From the NCBI GenBank assembly GCA_021821185.1, contig JAKACU010000009.1:1-30935 (forward strand): DNA of 30,935 nt, written 5' to 3'. The position numbers and the translations under genes were made by a program. Shown piece after piece: positions 24,191 to 30,935 of the stretch (within the stretch, counting starts at the first letter, position 1; each line of letters opens with the position of its first letter). This DNA comes from Bacillota bacterium. Lineage in GTDB: Bacteria > Bacillota > Bacilli > Alicyclobacillales > SLC66. The notes under the pieces are model-generated. The model did not search any database. It was given only the letters and a program-made list of their open reading frames with translations, and was not told the DNA's origin.

Positions 24191-25000
24191 ATGATGAAAG
24201 AGGGGGCAAACATCTTGGAGTACACAGGTTCATCTCAGCAAGTGGATCAATTGCGCGTCTCGGTTTTCCCAGATCGCTTCGCTGTGGGACGAATGGCTAG
24301 TATACAAGTTGCCACTAAGATGCGGAAATTGCTCGTGGAAAACGGTCGAGTTCGAATGATTTTTGCGGCAGCCCCATCGCAAAATGAGTTTCTGGACGCT
24401 TTATCTGATGAGCCGGACATTGACTGGAGTCGCGTGACTGTATTTCATATGGATGAATACGTACAGCTTCCTGCAGATGATCCGCGAACTTTTGCCAACT
24501 ATTTGCGCACACGGTTGTTTGATCATGTGCAACCTGGAATTGTACACCTTATTGATGCGTCGAAAGATGCGCAACAGGAGTGTTTGCATTATAGTTCGTT
24601 ACTACGTGCAGCGCCGATTGACATCGTCTGTCTTGGCATCGGGGAAAATGGACACATAGCGTTTAATGATCCAGGTGTCGCAGATTTCACTGATCCATTG
24701 TATATGAAATTGGTAACATTGGATGTAGCATCTCGTATGCAACAGGTACATGATGGTTGTTTTATGGATTTTTCATCGGTGCCTGAGCAGGCAGTGACAT
24801 TAACTATTCCTGCGTTACTGTCAGCACAACATCTGTATTGCCTAGTTAGTGGCAAGAATAAACACTTTGCTGTAAGTCGAACGTTAACAGGACCGATCTC
24901 AGAAGATTGCCCCGCTTCCATTTTACGACAGCATCCAGACTGCACGTTGTTTTTGGATCGTTTAGCGTACGGGGGAATCAACAATGACTTCATGTCCTGA
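24191..25000 (+). CDS. Divergent NagB-like deaminase/isomerase (operon gene 4)
   Basis: A 269-residue protein of the glucosamine-6-phosphate deaminase/6-phosphogluconolactonase superfamily. Recognisable NagB motifs are VTVFHMDEYVQL (catalytic DE) and CLGIGENGHIAFNDP (general-base His; FNDP where NagB has FNEP). The phosphate-binding loop near residue 60, GxPTGxTP in NagB, is replaced by AAAPSQNEFLDAL, so the substrate may differ from GlcN-6-phosphate. ATG 24191 follows the ROK stop directly with AAGGTG upstream. TTG 24215, with GAGGGGG 8 bases before it, is an equally good start and would give 261 residues. The end overlaps the next gene by 17 bases. Confidence 0.82.
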   Translation: MMKEGANILEYTGSSQQVDQLRVSVFPDRFAVGRMASIQVATKMRKLLVENGRVRMIFAAAPSQNEFLDALSDEPDIDWSRVTVFHMDEYVQLPADDPRTFANYLRTRLFDHVQPGIVHLIDASKDAQQECLHYSSLLRAAPIDIVCLGIGENGHIAFNDPGVADFTDPLYMKLVTLDVASRMQQVHDGCFMDFSSVPEQAVTLTIPALLSAQHLYCLVSGKNKHFAVSRTLTGPISEDCPASILRQHPDCTLFLDRLAYGGINNDFMS

Positions 25001-26174
25001 TCGAATCATCACAGGTCATCACTATCAAACGGGGCAATATGTTTTTATTCGGATACAAGCTGGAAAAATTGCTGAGATAAATTTTGATCGAGACCATCAG
25101 TTGCAAGATGATCAGATATTTGTAGGTCCGGGACTCGTGGATCTCCAAGTAAACGGTTTTAAAGGTTGGGATTTCAATGCGTATCCTATGCGGATACAGA
25201 CAGCGGCCGAAGTCACAAAAGCTTTGTGGGAACAAGGGGTTACATCCTACTTCCCTACGATAATTTCGAATTCGGATGAAGTGACCATCCAATTGCTCAA
25301 GGTTTTGTCCCAGGCCTGTCAAGCAGATACTACGGTCGCGCATGCTGTGCGAGGTATACACTTGGAAGGACCTTTTGTATCCCCTATTGATGGGCCACGT
25401 GGTGCACACGACCGTCGTTTTGTCAAAGCGCCTGACTGGTCATTGTTTCAGCGGTTTCAAGACGCCGCGAACGGTATGATTCAATTGATTACAGTATCTC
25501 CTGAATGGTCTAATGCAGCAGCGTTCATCGCCCGCTGCGTGGAAATTGGGGTACACGTTGCTATTGGGCATACCGCAGCATCCACTGAGCAAATCGCAGA
25601 GGCCGTTGCAGCGGGTGCTTCTTTATCAACGCATCTAGGCAATGGTGCCCATGCTGTGTTGCCTCGTCACCCAAATTACATCTGGGATCAGTTGGCTAAT
25701 GATCAACTGTTTGCATCGGTGGTCGTTGACGGATTTCATTTGCCCGACTCCGTGCTGCGGGTGATCAAGAAAGTGAAGCAAAACAAAATGTTGTTGATCA
25801 GTGATGCTGTTTATCTGTCAGGGATGGAACCGGGAATCTATCATACACACATAGGTGGTGATGTGACGTTAACGGCTGATCGCAGACTGTCTCTGACTTG
25901 GCACCCGGAACTTTTGGCAGGTTCGGTTTCGCCTTTGATCTACGGTATCAATTACTTAGTTAACCGGGACTTGGTAACGCTTTCTGAAGCTTGGGATATG
26001 GCATCCGTGCGACCCGCCGCCTACATGCAGATGGAGAACGCGAATGGATTGATGTCTGGCGCACCTGCTGATTTAGTGGTACTTCGCAGAAGGGAAAGTG
26101 GCACACAGGTGTTACAAGTATTTCAGAGAGGCCATCTGGTCTATGGCGATGAAGCAAAGGAGACGAGACAATGA
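24984..26174 (+). CDS. NagA-like N-acetyl-sugar deacetylase (operon gene 5)
   Basis: A 396-residue amidohydrolase-superfamily protein related to N-acetylglucosamine-6-phosphate deacetylase. Metal and catalytic positions are present: PGLVDLQVNG (about 49-58), E128 in HLEGPFVSP, H196 in GHTAAS, H217 in STHLGNG and catalytic D274 in ISDAVYLSG. Where classical NagA has THLFNAM, this protein has THLGNGAHAVLPRHPNYIW, a variant of the substrate-binding loop, so it belongs to a separate branch and may act on a different N-acetylated compound. ATG 24984 has GGGGGAATC upstream. It overlaps gene 4 by 17 bases and gene 6 by four, indicating strict cotranslation. Confidence 0.85.
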   Translation: MTSCPDRIITGHHYQTGQYVFIRIQAGKIAEINFDRDHQLQDDQIFVGPGLVDLQVNGFKGWDFNAYPMRIQTAAEVTKALWEQGVTSYFPTIISNSDEVTIQLLKVLSQACQADTTVAHAVRGIHLEGPFVSPIDGPRGAHDRRFVKAPDWSLFQRFQDAANGMIQLITVSPEWSNAAAFIARCVEIGVHVAIGHTAASTEQIAEAVAAGASLSTHLGNGAHAVLPRHPNYIWDQLANDQLFASVVVDGFHLPDSVLRVIKKVKQNKMLLISDAVYLSGMEPGIYHTHIGGDVTLTADRRLSLTWHPELLAGSVSPLIYGINYLVNRDLVTLSEAWDMASVRPAAYMQMENANGLMSGAPADLVVLRRRESGTQVLQVFQRGHLVYGDEAKETRQ

Positions 26175-27175
26175 TAAAGTTGGGGCTTATTGGCTGTGGG
26201 GGTATTGCAGCTAATCATCTGTCTGCTATTCATGCGCTGTCTGAACGCTGTGTATTGGATGCCGTTTTTGATGAAGATCAGACGAATGCGCAGCACTTTA
26301 TAAAGGATGCAACTTCCGTGGTGTGCGCAACTAGCATTGAAGAATTCTTGCGTCGGGATTTGGATGCGGTGATTATTGCAGTCCCTAATCAATTTCATGT
26401 CCAATACGTGAGCTTGGCTGCGCAAAGAGGATTGGCGATACTTTGTGAAAAACCAGCATCCGACATAAAAGAAGGTGCTTATCGCATGGTGGAGGAGGTA
26501 GAGAGGGCAAAAGTAGTTCACATGATTGGGTTTGTAAACCGTTACCGCAGGGGTATATCACGTTTATATCAGTTTATTAACAATGGCAACTTGGGAACTG
26601 TTTTTGCCTATCGAGAGATATGTACGGGAGCTAGATTAGCCGATGAAGCGATTGGTATGGAGTGGAGAATGCGCGATGCTATGGCTGGATCTGGTGCGCT
26701 CGCTGATTTTGGATCGCACTCCATAGACATGGCAACGTGGATGTTAGAATCACAGTGCGGTCCGCTTTTGGAAATTCAGGGCACTTTAGGAACATTCGTT
26801 AAAAGACAAAACCATTATCCTGCAAACGATGACATGGCCATTGTGACGGGACGTTTCGCTTCAGGAGCCTTGTTATCTGTATTGGATAGTCGCGTGGGAC
26901 CGGGAACGTATCAAATTGAGATACTAGCAGCTCGCGGTTATGCTACGTTTGATCTTCGTGATGCGCAAAATTTCCATATAACTTGGTATCAATCAAACCA
27001 GACAGATGATCTTTTAGAAATCTCTGAAGAACCAAGCATCTCATCGGATCCATTTGTCATTCAACTCAATCATTTTTTACATGCAGTTGAAACAAAGACT
27101 CCCGTACAACCTGATTTTCGTACGGCTTATAAAATACAACGCCTCATTGACGTTGCTGCTACACATGGAATCTAA
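26171..27175 (+). CDS. Second Gfo/Idh/MocA-family oxidoreductase (operon gene 6)
   Basis: A 334-residue oxidoreductase only distantly similar to gene 1, so not a recent duplicate. It has the Rossmann motif GCGGIA (8-13), the catalytic-Lys motif CEKP (92-95) and the active-site DFGSHSIDMA (H183, D186). The C-terminal domain contains the usual beta-sheet with GRFASGALLSVLDSR. ATG overlaps the nagA-like stop (ATGA). It is the last gene of the operon; a convergent carbonic anhydrase gene ends 39 bases on, with no clear terminator between. A pair of Gfo/Idh enzymes in one operon usually means an oxidation and a later reduction on the same ring. Confidence 0.88.
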   Translation: MIKLGLIGCGGIAANHLSAIHALSERCVLDAVFDEDQTNAQHFIKDATSVVCATSIEEFLRRDLDAVIIAVPNQFHVQYVSLAAQRGLAILCEKPASDIKEGAYRMVEEVERAKVVHMIGFVNRYRRGISRLYQFINNGNLGTVFAYREICTGARLADEAIGMEWRMRDAMAGSGALADFGSHSIDMATWMLESQCGPLLEIQGTLGTFVKRQNHYPANDDMAIVTGRFASGALLSVLDSRVGPGTYQIEILAARGYATFDLRDAQNFHITWYQSNQTDDLLEISEEPSISSDPFVIQLNHFLHAVETKTPVQPDFRTAYKIQRLIDVAATHGI

Positions 27176-27214
27176 ACCCTTGCGTTTTATGCTTAGCATT
27201 ACTCACAAATACTT

Positions 27215-27793
27215 CTAAAATGGTGCTGAACACATGCCATAACCATTGACTACGACATCCAATTTCCCTGTTTCCGGATCGATGACGAGCCCGTGAACCA
27301 GAAGATTCTTTGGCATCAAGGGATGGCTTTTGATCATTTGCACACTTTGGCGAACGCTGACTGGAATCGATTCGATTCGTTGCAACCACTCGTTCAAATT
27401 TACACCGGCATATTCCAACGTTTTAATGGTGTCATGGGAAATGCCGCTGTTTATCATCTTTTGAATGGCTACTTCTGGATCGAGATTGGTCATTCCGCAT
27501 CCGTAATGACCAATTACACAAACCTCTTCAGCACCGAGATCATAAACCGCGATCAAGATGCTGCGCATAATGCTACCAAAAGGGTGGGACACGACTGCTC
27601 CGGCGTTTTTCACAAATTTCGCATCGCCATTTTTCAAATTCATCGCACGAGGCAATAAGTCCGTGAGTCGCGTATCCATGCAAGATAAGATGACCAGTTT
27701 CTTGTCGGGGAACTTGGAGGTCTGGTATTGTTCATATTCTTTATTTTCGACAAAGAGTTGATTATAAGCCAAAATTTCTTCTAAACGGTTCAT
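27215..27793 (-). CDS. Beta-carbonic anhydrase
   Basis: Interconverts CO2 and bicarbonate. The 192-residue product has the beta-class zinc ligands C38 (SCMDTR, with the D40-R42 dyad), H96 and C99 (GHYGCGM). The protein is close to the short Bacillus YvdA type. ATG 27793 with AAAGGTG upstream. It is transcribed towards the amino-sugar operon and diverges from the degraded Crp-like fragment. No transporter or carboxylase partner is adjacent. Confidence 0.93.
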   Translation of the reverse strand: MNRLEEILAYNQLFVENKEYEQYQTSKFPDKKLVILSCMDTRLTDLLPRAMNLKNGDAKFVKNAGAVVSHPFGSIMRSILIAVYDLGAEEVCVIGHYGCGMTNLDPEVAIQKMINSGISHDTIKTLEYAGVNLNEWLQRIESIPVSVRQSVQMIKSHPLMPKNLLVHGLVIDPETGKLDVVVNGYGMCSAPF

Positions 27794-27834
27794 TTAAACA
27801 CACCTTTCAAATTGGCGAGAAAGCTCTTCATTAA

Positions 27835-28107
27835 ACTCCCAGACTGCTTGACGGCCCATATCCAATTTTAGCACAAGCTTTAACACCCTGTGTGCTGTTT
27901 TCAATTCGTTATTATCAGTCTAATGATCTGTTAGTCCAGTATCCCACATTGTCTTCAAGGATATTGCGGATCATGGGCGATCGAATCATACAACCACAGA
28001 CAAAACTCCAATTGTTGAGCAACATTCTCGAGGTGGAATTCAATGCAGGGAGTTCATTGGAATCACAGTTGAAGCCATACTTGACAAAGTTAGTTAGTGC
28101 TAACTAA
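27835..28107 (+). pseudogene. Remnant of a Crp/Fnr-family regulator
   Basis: An open frame without a convincing start encodes about 90 residues including ALTPCVLFSIRYYQSNDLLV and LSSRILRIMGDRIIQPQTK. This resembles the last strand of a cNMP-binding domain plus the long C-helix of Crp/Fnr regulators. The N-terminal beta-barrel and the C-terminal DNA-binding domain are both missing, and the tail after LQLLSNILEVEF resembles nothing I know. The frame ends within the tetR operator. The best start, GTG 27892, has no good ribosome site. I read it as gene debris; a short functional protein is less likely. Confidence 0.35.
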
Positions 28108-28110
28108 TAT
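28081..28110 (+). promoter_or_regulatory. tetR promoter with palindromic operator
   Basis: A perfect -35 box TTGACA (28081-28086), an 18-base spacer and TAATAT (28105-28110). The spacer region holds a near-complete palindrome, TTAGTTAG-TG-CTAACTAA (28090-28107), with 8-bp arms around a 2-base centre, typical of TetR-family autoregulation. The tetR start is about 63 bases further on. Confidence 0.7.
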
Positions 28111-28172
28111 ATATTTGTAGGGTATTAAGTTCCACTTACGTCGCGCAGTATGACAAAGATGAGGCGAACACT

Positions 28173-28742
28173 GTGAGGAAAACAGATATGAGTCTCGACG
28201 AGCGAAAACAGCATGTGATCGATTGCGCTCGACGATTGTTTACGGAGCGAGGCTACAAAGCAACTTCTACGGCCCTGATTGCCAAGACTGCTGATATTTC
28301 CGAAATGACCCTCTTCAGATATTTCCCCCATAAGAGAGATGTGTTTTTAGAGGCAATTCGTCCCGTTGTTGATGTCTTCCAATCTGAAAATGGATTGTCA
28401 AAAGAGTATTCGCAACTCTCCATAGAGATGGTGCTTTGGTCATTTATTCAGAGGAGATTAAGCTTTGTACGGGAAAATTGTGAACTCGTTCTTCTTGTTC
28501 TGATTGAGTCGCAACTCCAGCGAGATTTAATGGGGGATGTGAATCCAGTTGCACTAGTACAGGGGCAACTCAGGTCTGTTCTTGAGATATATGGACTTTC
28601 TGGTGACCACGCAAACGTGGTTATACGACAAATTACGGGGCTTCTGACGTCTGTATTATTCTCACCTAAAAATCCTCATCTTGATGAACAAGTGGCCAAG
28701 GTGGTATTTGACGATATCAAGAGACTACTCCATCCCAGATGA
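28173..28742 (+). CDS. TetR-family transcriptional regulator
   Basis: A 189-residue regulator. The N-terminal TetR helix-turn-helix (about 10-56: VIDCARRLFTERGYKATSTA, IAKTADISEMTLFRYFPHK) is complete; the C-terminal ligand domain is diverged and gives no ligand clue. Start GTG 28173 has GATGAGGCG upstream, while ATG 28188 has GAGGA 8 bases before it; both are plausible. The palindrome in its promoter suggests autoregulation. The radical SAM gene follows after 57 bases on the same strand with no terminator, so the regulator probably controls it too. Confidence 0.9.
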   Translation: MRKTDMSLDERKQHVIDCARRLFTERGYKATSTALIAKTADISEMTLFRYFPHKRDVFLEAIRPVVDVFQSENGLSKEYSQLSIEMVLWSFIQRRLSFVRENCELVLLVLIESQLQRDLMGDVNPVALVQGQLRSVLEIYGLSGDHANVVIRQITGLLTSVLFSPKNPHLDEQVAKVVFDDIKRLLHPR

Positions 28743-28799
28743 CAAGAATTTTATAGGGTATTTAGTTTATTTTTTGAAGATTAAAAGGGGGACTACATA

Positions 28800-30131
28800 G
28801 TGGAACCAACGAGATGGGTGGCGTCTCGTTTTAATGCACAAACCTATACTGAGACTCAGGATCTCGTTTTGTACAATAGTTACACTGGTGCTATTTTAGC
28901 TTTTACTAAAGAAGAACAGCCAGAAGTTGTAGCGGCATTGAAAGAAGGCATTATTGATCAGAAATCTGAAGTAGTGGAGTATCTGAAGACGTCAGGAATT
29001 CTTGTACCCGAACAAGTAGATGAGTTGCAACGTGCCAAGCTTCTTCATCAGTCTCAGCACCGTACGGATATGATGCATCTGATTGTCATGCCCACCGAAG
29101 CTTGTAATTTTGGATGTACCTATTGTTATCAGACCTTTCCTCGCGGCAAAATGACACGACCTGTGATTAACGGACTTAAACAATTTGTGCATGATAAGGC
29201 GCGCTTTTTACGGAGTGCCTCAATCAGTTGGTTTGGTGGAGAACCACTTCTTGCCCCTGAGATTATTAAGGAATTGTCTGAGTCCTTTTTAGAATCCGTC
29301 GCAAAATACGACGCAGACTATACTGCGGATATTGCGACAAATGGATATGATTTAACTGAAGAACTGTTTCCTCAGTTGGTTAAATGGCAAATCAGCCGGT
29401 TTATGGTGACAATTGATGGTCCTGCAGTCATTCACGATCAAAGGCGAGCTCTGCGTGGTGGTGGTGGCACATTTGAACGTATTTTTAACAATTTAAAAAA
29501 CGCCAGATATGTTGACGGACAGTTTGAGGTTTATATTCGGGTTAATTTTGATCAAAATACGCTACAGGCTGTACAGGAACTTGTGAACCTTCTCGCTGAG
29601 CCTTTTCAAGGGGATGAAAGGTTTCAATTACTATTTAGACCTGTAGGGCGCTGGGGTGGTCCGCACGACGATCAATTGCCTGTATGCACCCAAAGGACTG
29701 CGAATTTAAAGATATGGGAGTTTACCAAGCTAGGATTAGATCACGGTGTTGCAATGGCATCAATTATCGAGAACTCGATGCTGCCAGGGGGGTCTGTATG
29801 TTATGCTGCAAAACCGCACTCTCTGGTCATAGGATCAGATGGTCAATTATATAAGTGCACCTGCGCTTTTGAGGAAGAGTTTAATAAGGTTGGCCGTTTG
29901 TACGAAGATGGCCATATCGCGTTAGACTATGATAAATTCGCCCTATGGGTTAGTTCGGGCGACGACACTGACCCTGTCTGTCGTACTTGCTTTTATCGCC
30001 CAGCCTGTCAAGGGAATCACTGTCCCTTGTATCGGATGAGAACGGGCAAACGCCCTTGTCCGTTTGAGAAGCGTAAAATTAAAACGGCTCTTGAAATGAT
30101 CTGGAAAGATAAAACTCGAGTGGAATGGTGA
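28800..30131 (+). CDS. Radical SAM/SPASM enzyme, peptide-modifying type
   Basis: A 443-residue radical SAM enzyme. Residues 1-90 form a small N-terminal domain (FNAQTYTETQDLVLYNSYTG) of the sort found in RiPP maturases. The radical SAM cluster motif CNFGCTYC gives C102, C106 and C109, followed by SWFGGEPLL, the SAM-binding GGEP motif. The C-terminal SPASM part holds eight Cys (C334, C353, C355, C394, C397, C403, C408, C420), enough for two auxiliary 4Fe-4S clusters. Such enzymes make thioether, C-C or related cross-links in peptides, or activate sulfatases; the CxxxCxxC plus eight-Cys pattern fits either. GTG start 28800 with AAAAGGGGG upstream. No certain precursor peptide gene is adjacent. 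Confidence 0.88.
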   Translation: MEPTRWVASRFNAQTYTETQDLVLYNSYTGAILAFTKEEQPEVVAALKEGIIDQKSEVVEYLKTSGILVPEQVDELQRAKLLHQSQHRTDMMHLIVMPTEACNFGCTYCYQTFPRGKMTRPVINGLKQFVHDKARFLRSASISWFGGEPLLAPEIIKELSESFLESVAKYDADYTADIATNGYDLTEELFPQLVKWQISRFMVTIDGPAVIHDQRRALRGGGGTFERIFNNLKNARYVDGQFEVYIRVNFDQNTLQAVQELVNLLAEPFQGDERFQLLFRPVGRWGGPHDDQLPVCTQRTANLKIWEFTKLGLDHGVAMASIIENSMLPGGSVCYAAKPHSLVIGSDGQLYKCTCAFEEEFNKVGRLYEDGHIALDYDKFALWVSSGDDTDPVCRTCFYRPACQGNHCPLYRMRTGKRPCPFEKRKIKTALEMIWKDKTRVEW

Positions 30132-30210
30132 GCAATAAAAAAGCACATCCGGTATGGGAAGCGTCACCGCTCGCCCGAGGACTGGAGCAAGCGGTCGAGA
30201 AGGCATTTAT

Positions 30211-30360
30211 ATGATGAGTGATCGGCGCGAAATGTGTAGGTGTAATGTATGTTTATGCAAACTTTTACCCATTACTTTACGGGGCGAACGGGCAGGAACG
30301 TTCCGTAAGGGATTCATAATGTGGAAATATGATATTGAATCTAAGAACAGGAGGCGTACG
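30211..30360 (+). other. In-frame Cys-rich extension or leader upstream of the GNAT gene
   Basis: From ATG 30211 (GAGAAGG 7 bases upstream) an open frame of 50 codons runs without a stop into the GNAT gene. It begins MMSDRREMCRCNVCLCKLLP, with four Cys in seven residues, then becomes basic. It could be an alternative N-terminus of the acetyltransferase, a decayed small gene fused by loss of its stop, or chance. The region also holds the palindrome GGAACGTTCC (30295-30304) within TTACGG...CCGTAA arms (30277-30308). From 30132 to 30210 I see nothing else. Confidence 0.3.
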
Positions 30361-30819
30361 ATGAAACACATTACGGTGAGAAAAGCAGATACCAATGACG
30401 TTGCTGGACTGTCAGAATTGTTCGTGGATTTTGTTGGTAAACAATCCGATTTGATAGCCATGAAAAAACAGATTGAGATAATATCCAATACTCCGCACTA
30501 TTATGTGGTAGTGGCCTGTGACGGGAATGAAGTTATTGGCACATCAATGGGGATTGTTTGTTACGATTTGGTTGGTGATTGCAATCCTTTTATGCTGATA
30601 GAGAATGTGGTTGTTTTACCCAAATATCAAGGACAGGGTATAGGGAAGTTGCTGATGCAGGCACTTGAATATTTTGGACAAAAATACCACTGCAAGTATG
30701 TCATCCTTGTATCTGAAAGCAAACGGGAACCATCGCATAAATTCTACGAAGCAATTGGTTATTCGACTGACCAAAGAGGCTTTAAAAAGCGCTTAACTGA
30801 AGCGAATATAATCAAGTAA
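30361..30819 (+). CDS. GNAT-family N-acetyltransferase
   Basis: A 152-residue acetyltransferase that uses acetyl-CoA. The CoA-binding motif A is clear: ENVVVLPKYQGQGIGKLLMQ (Q/RxxGxG as QGQGIG), followed by FYEAIGY, the motif B region common to the family. The acceptor is not predictable. I choose ATG 30361 because a strong ribosome site (AGGAGG) lies 7 bases upstream, and the fold begins at once (KHITVRKADTNDV). An in-frame upstream start at 30211 would add 50 residues. It lies 229 bases downstream of the SPASM gene. Confidence 0.88.
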   Translation: MKHITVRKADTNDVAGLSELFVDFVGKQSDLIAMKKQIEIISNTPHYYVVVACDGNEVIGTSMGIVCYDLVGDCNPFMLIENVVVLPKYQGQGIGKLLMQALEYFGQKYHCKYVILVSESKREPSHKFYEAIGYSTDQRGFKKRLTEANIIK

Positions 30820-30908
30820 AGGTTGAACTAAACCAGCTAATAGCTTGTCAACATTTCCAGTGAAATTAGTTGCTGCGCAGTGTTAAATTGAAAACGAGCA
30901 TGACAAAG

Positions 30909-30934
30909 AACCGTCCATGTGATCATGGAAGGTT
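30909..30934 (+). terminator. Partial hairpin at the window edge, possible GNAT terminator
   Basis: AACC plus TCCATG (30909-30919) can pair with CATGGA plus GGTT (30924-30934) around a 4-base loop with one mismatch. The sequence stops at 30935 in a T-run, so the tail cannot be judged. The rest of 30820-30908 shows no gene. Confidence 0.4.
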
Positions 30935-30935
30935 T

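Noticed and set aside
24589..24993. Minus-strand 134-residue Cys-containing frame inside the NagB-like gene
   Set aside because: Complement of conserved NagB motifs, with no ribosome site.
30154..30819. GNAT gene starting at 30154 (221 residues)
   Set aside because: No ribosome site at 30154 and the first ~69 residues are not GNAT-like; ATG 30361 has a strong site.

Overview
This window looks like the chromosome of a spore-forming Bacillota, most like the Alicyclobacillaceae/Bacilli. The evidence is the conserved order yrzE-like gene, DUF421 gene, spoVB, comN, secD, secF, apt, rel, dtd, plus SpoVB itself, moderate GC, strong AGGAGG-type ribosome sites and frequent TTG/GTG starts. The genus is not determinable from this sequence alone. 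There are no rRNA or tRNA genes, CRISPR arrays, insertion sequences or prophage genes that I can recognise.

Region 1 (1-11.7 kb) is a housekeeping block. A TIGR04086/YrzE-like membrane protein (cut by the window edge) and trmB lie on the minus strand. DUF421 is on plus and spoVB on minus. Then follows a long plus-strand run: a ComN-like regulator with an acidic N-terminal extension, separate secD and secF with a terminator, a CDF metal exporter, apt, bifunctional rel, dtd, a glyoxalase II-like hydrolase and a small unknown protein. recJ, found in this neighbourhood in Bacillus subtilis, is absent.

Region 2 (11.7-18.1 kb) holds singly transcribed genes in mixed orientations: a Nudix hydrolase, an MscS channel, a D-2-hydroxyacid dehydrogenase, a DedA/VTT protein, an NhaC-type antiporter, an NlpC/P60 lipoprotein and a CcdC-like protein. 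The NlpC/P60 gene has no normal start codon. Its ribosome site lies inside the terminator-like hairpin of the upstream ccdC-like gene.

Region 3 (18.2-21.0 kb) carries hemE and hemH (late haem synthesis, without the usual hemY/cgoX partner) and a DppA-type D-aminopeptidase.

Region 4 (21.05-27.2 kb) is the most distinctive part. It is a tightly coupled six-gene operon: Gfo/Idh oxidoreductase, sugar-phosphate-isomerase-like TIM barrel, ROK repressor, divergent NagB-like deaminase, divergent NagA-like deacetylase, second Gfo/Idh oxidoreductase. A 12-bp-arm palindrome brackets the -35 box of its promoter. There is no kinase, transporter or glycosidase. I infer a catabolic route for an unusual or modified amino sugar in which redox chemistry at the ring precedes or follows deacetylation and deamination.

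Region 5 (27.2-30.9 kb) is accessory in character: a beta-carbonic anhydrase, a degraded Crp/Fnr-like fragment, a TetR regulator with a palindromic operator between its promoter elements, a radical SAM/SPASM enzyme of the peptide-modifying type, and a GNAT acetyltransferase preceded by an in-frame cysteine-rich reading frame.
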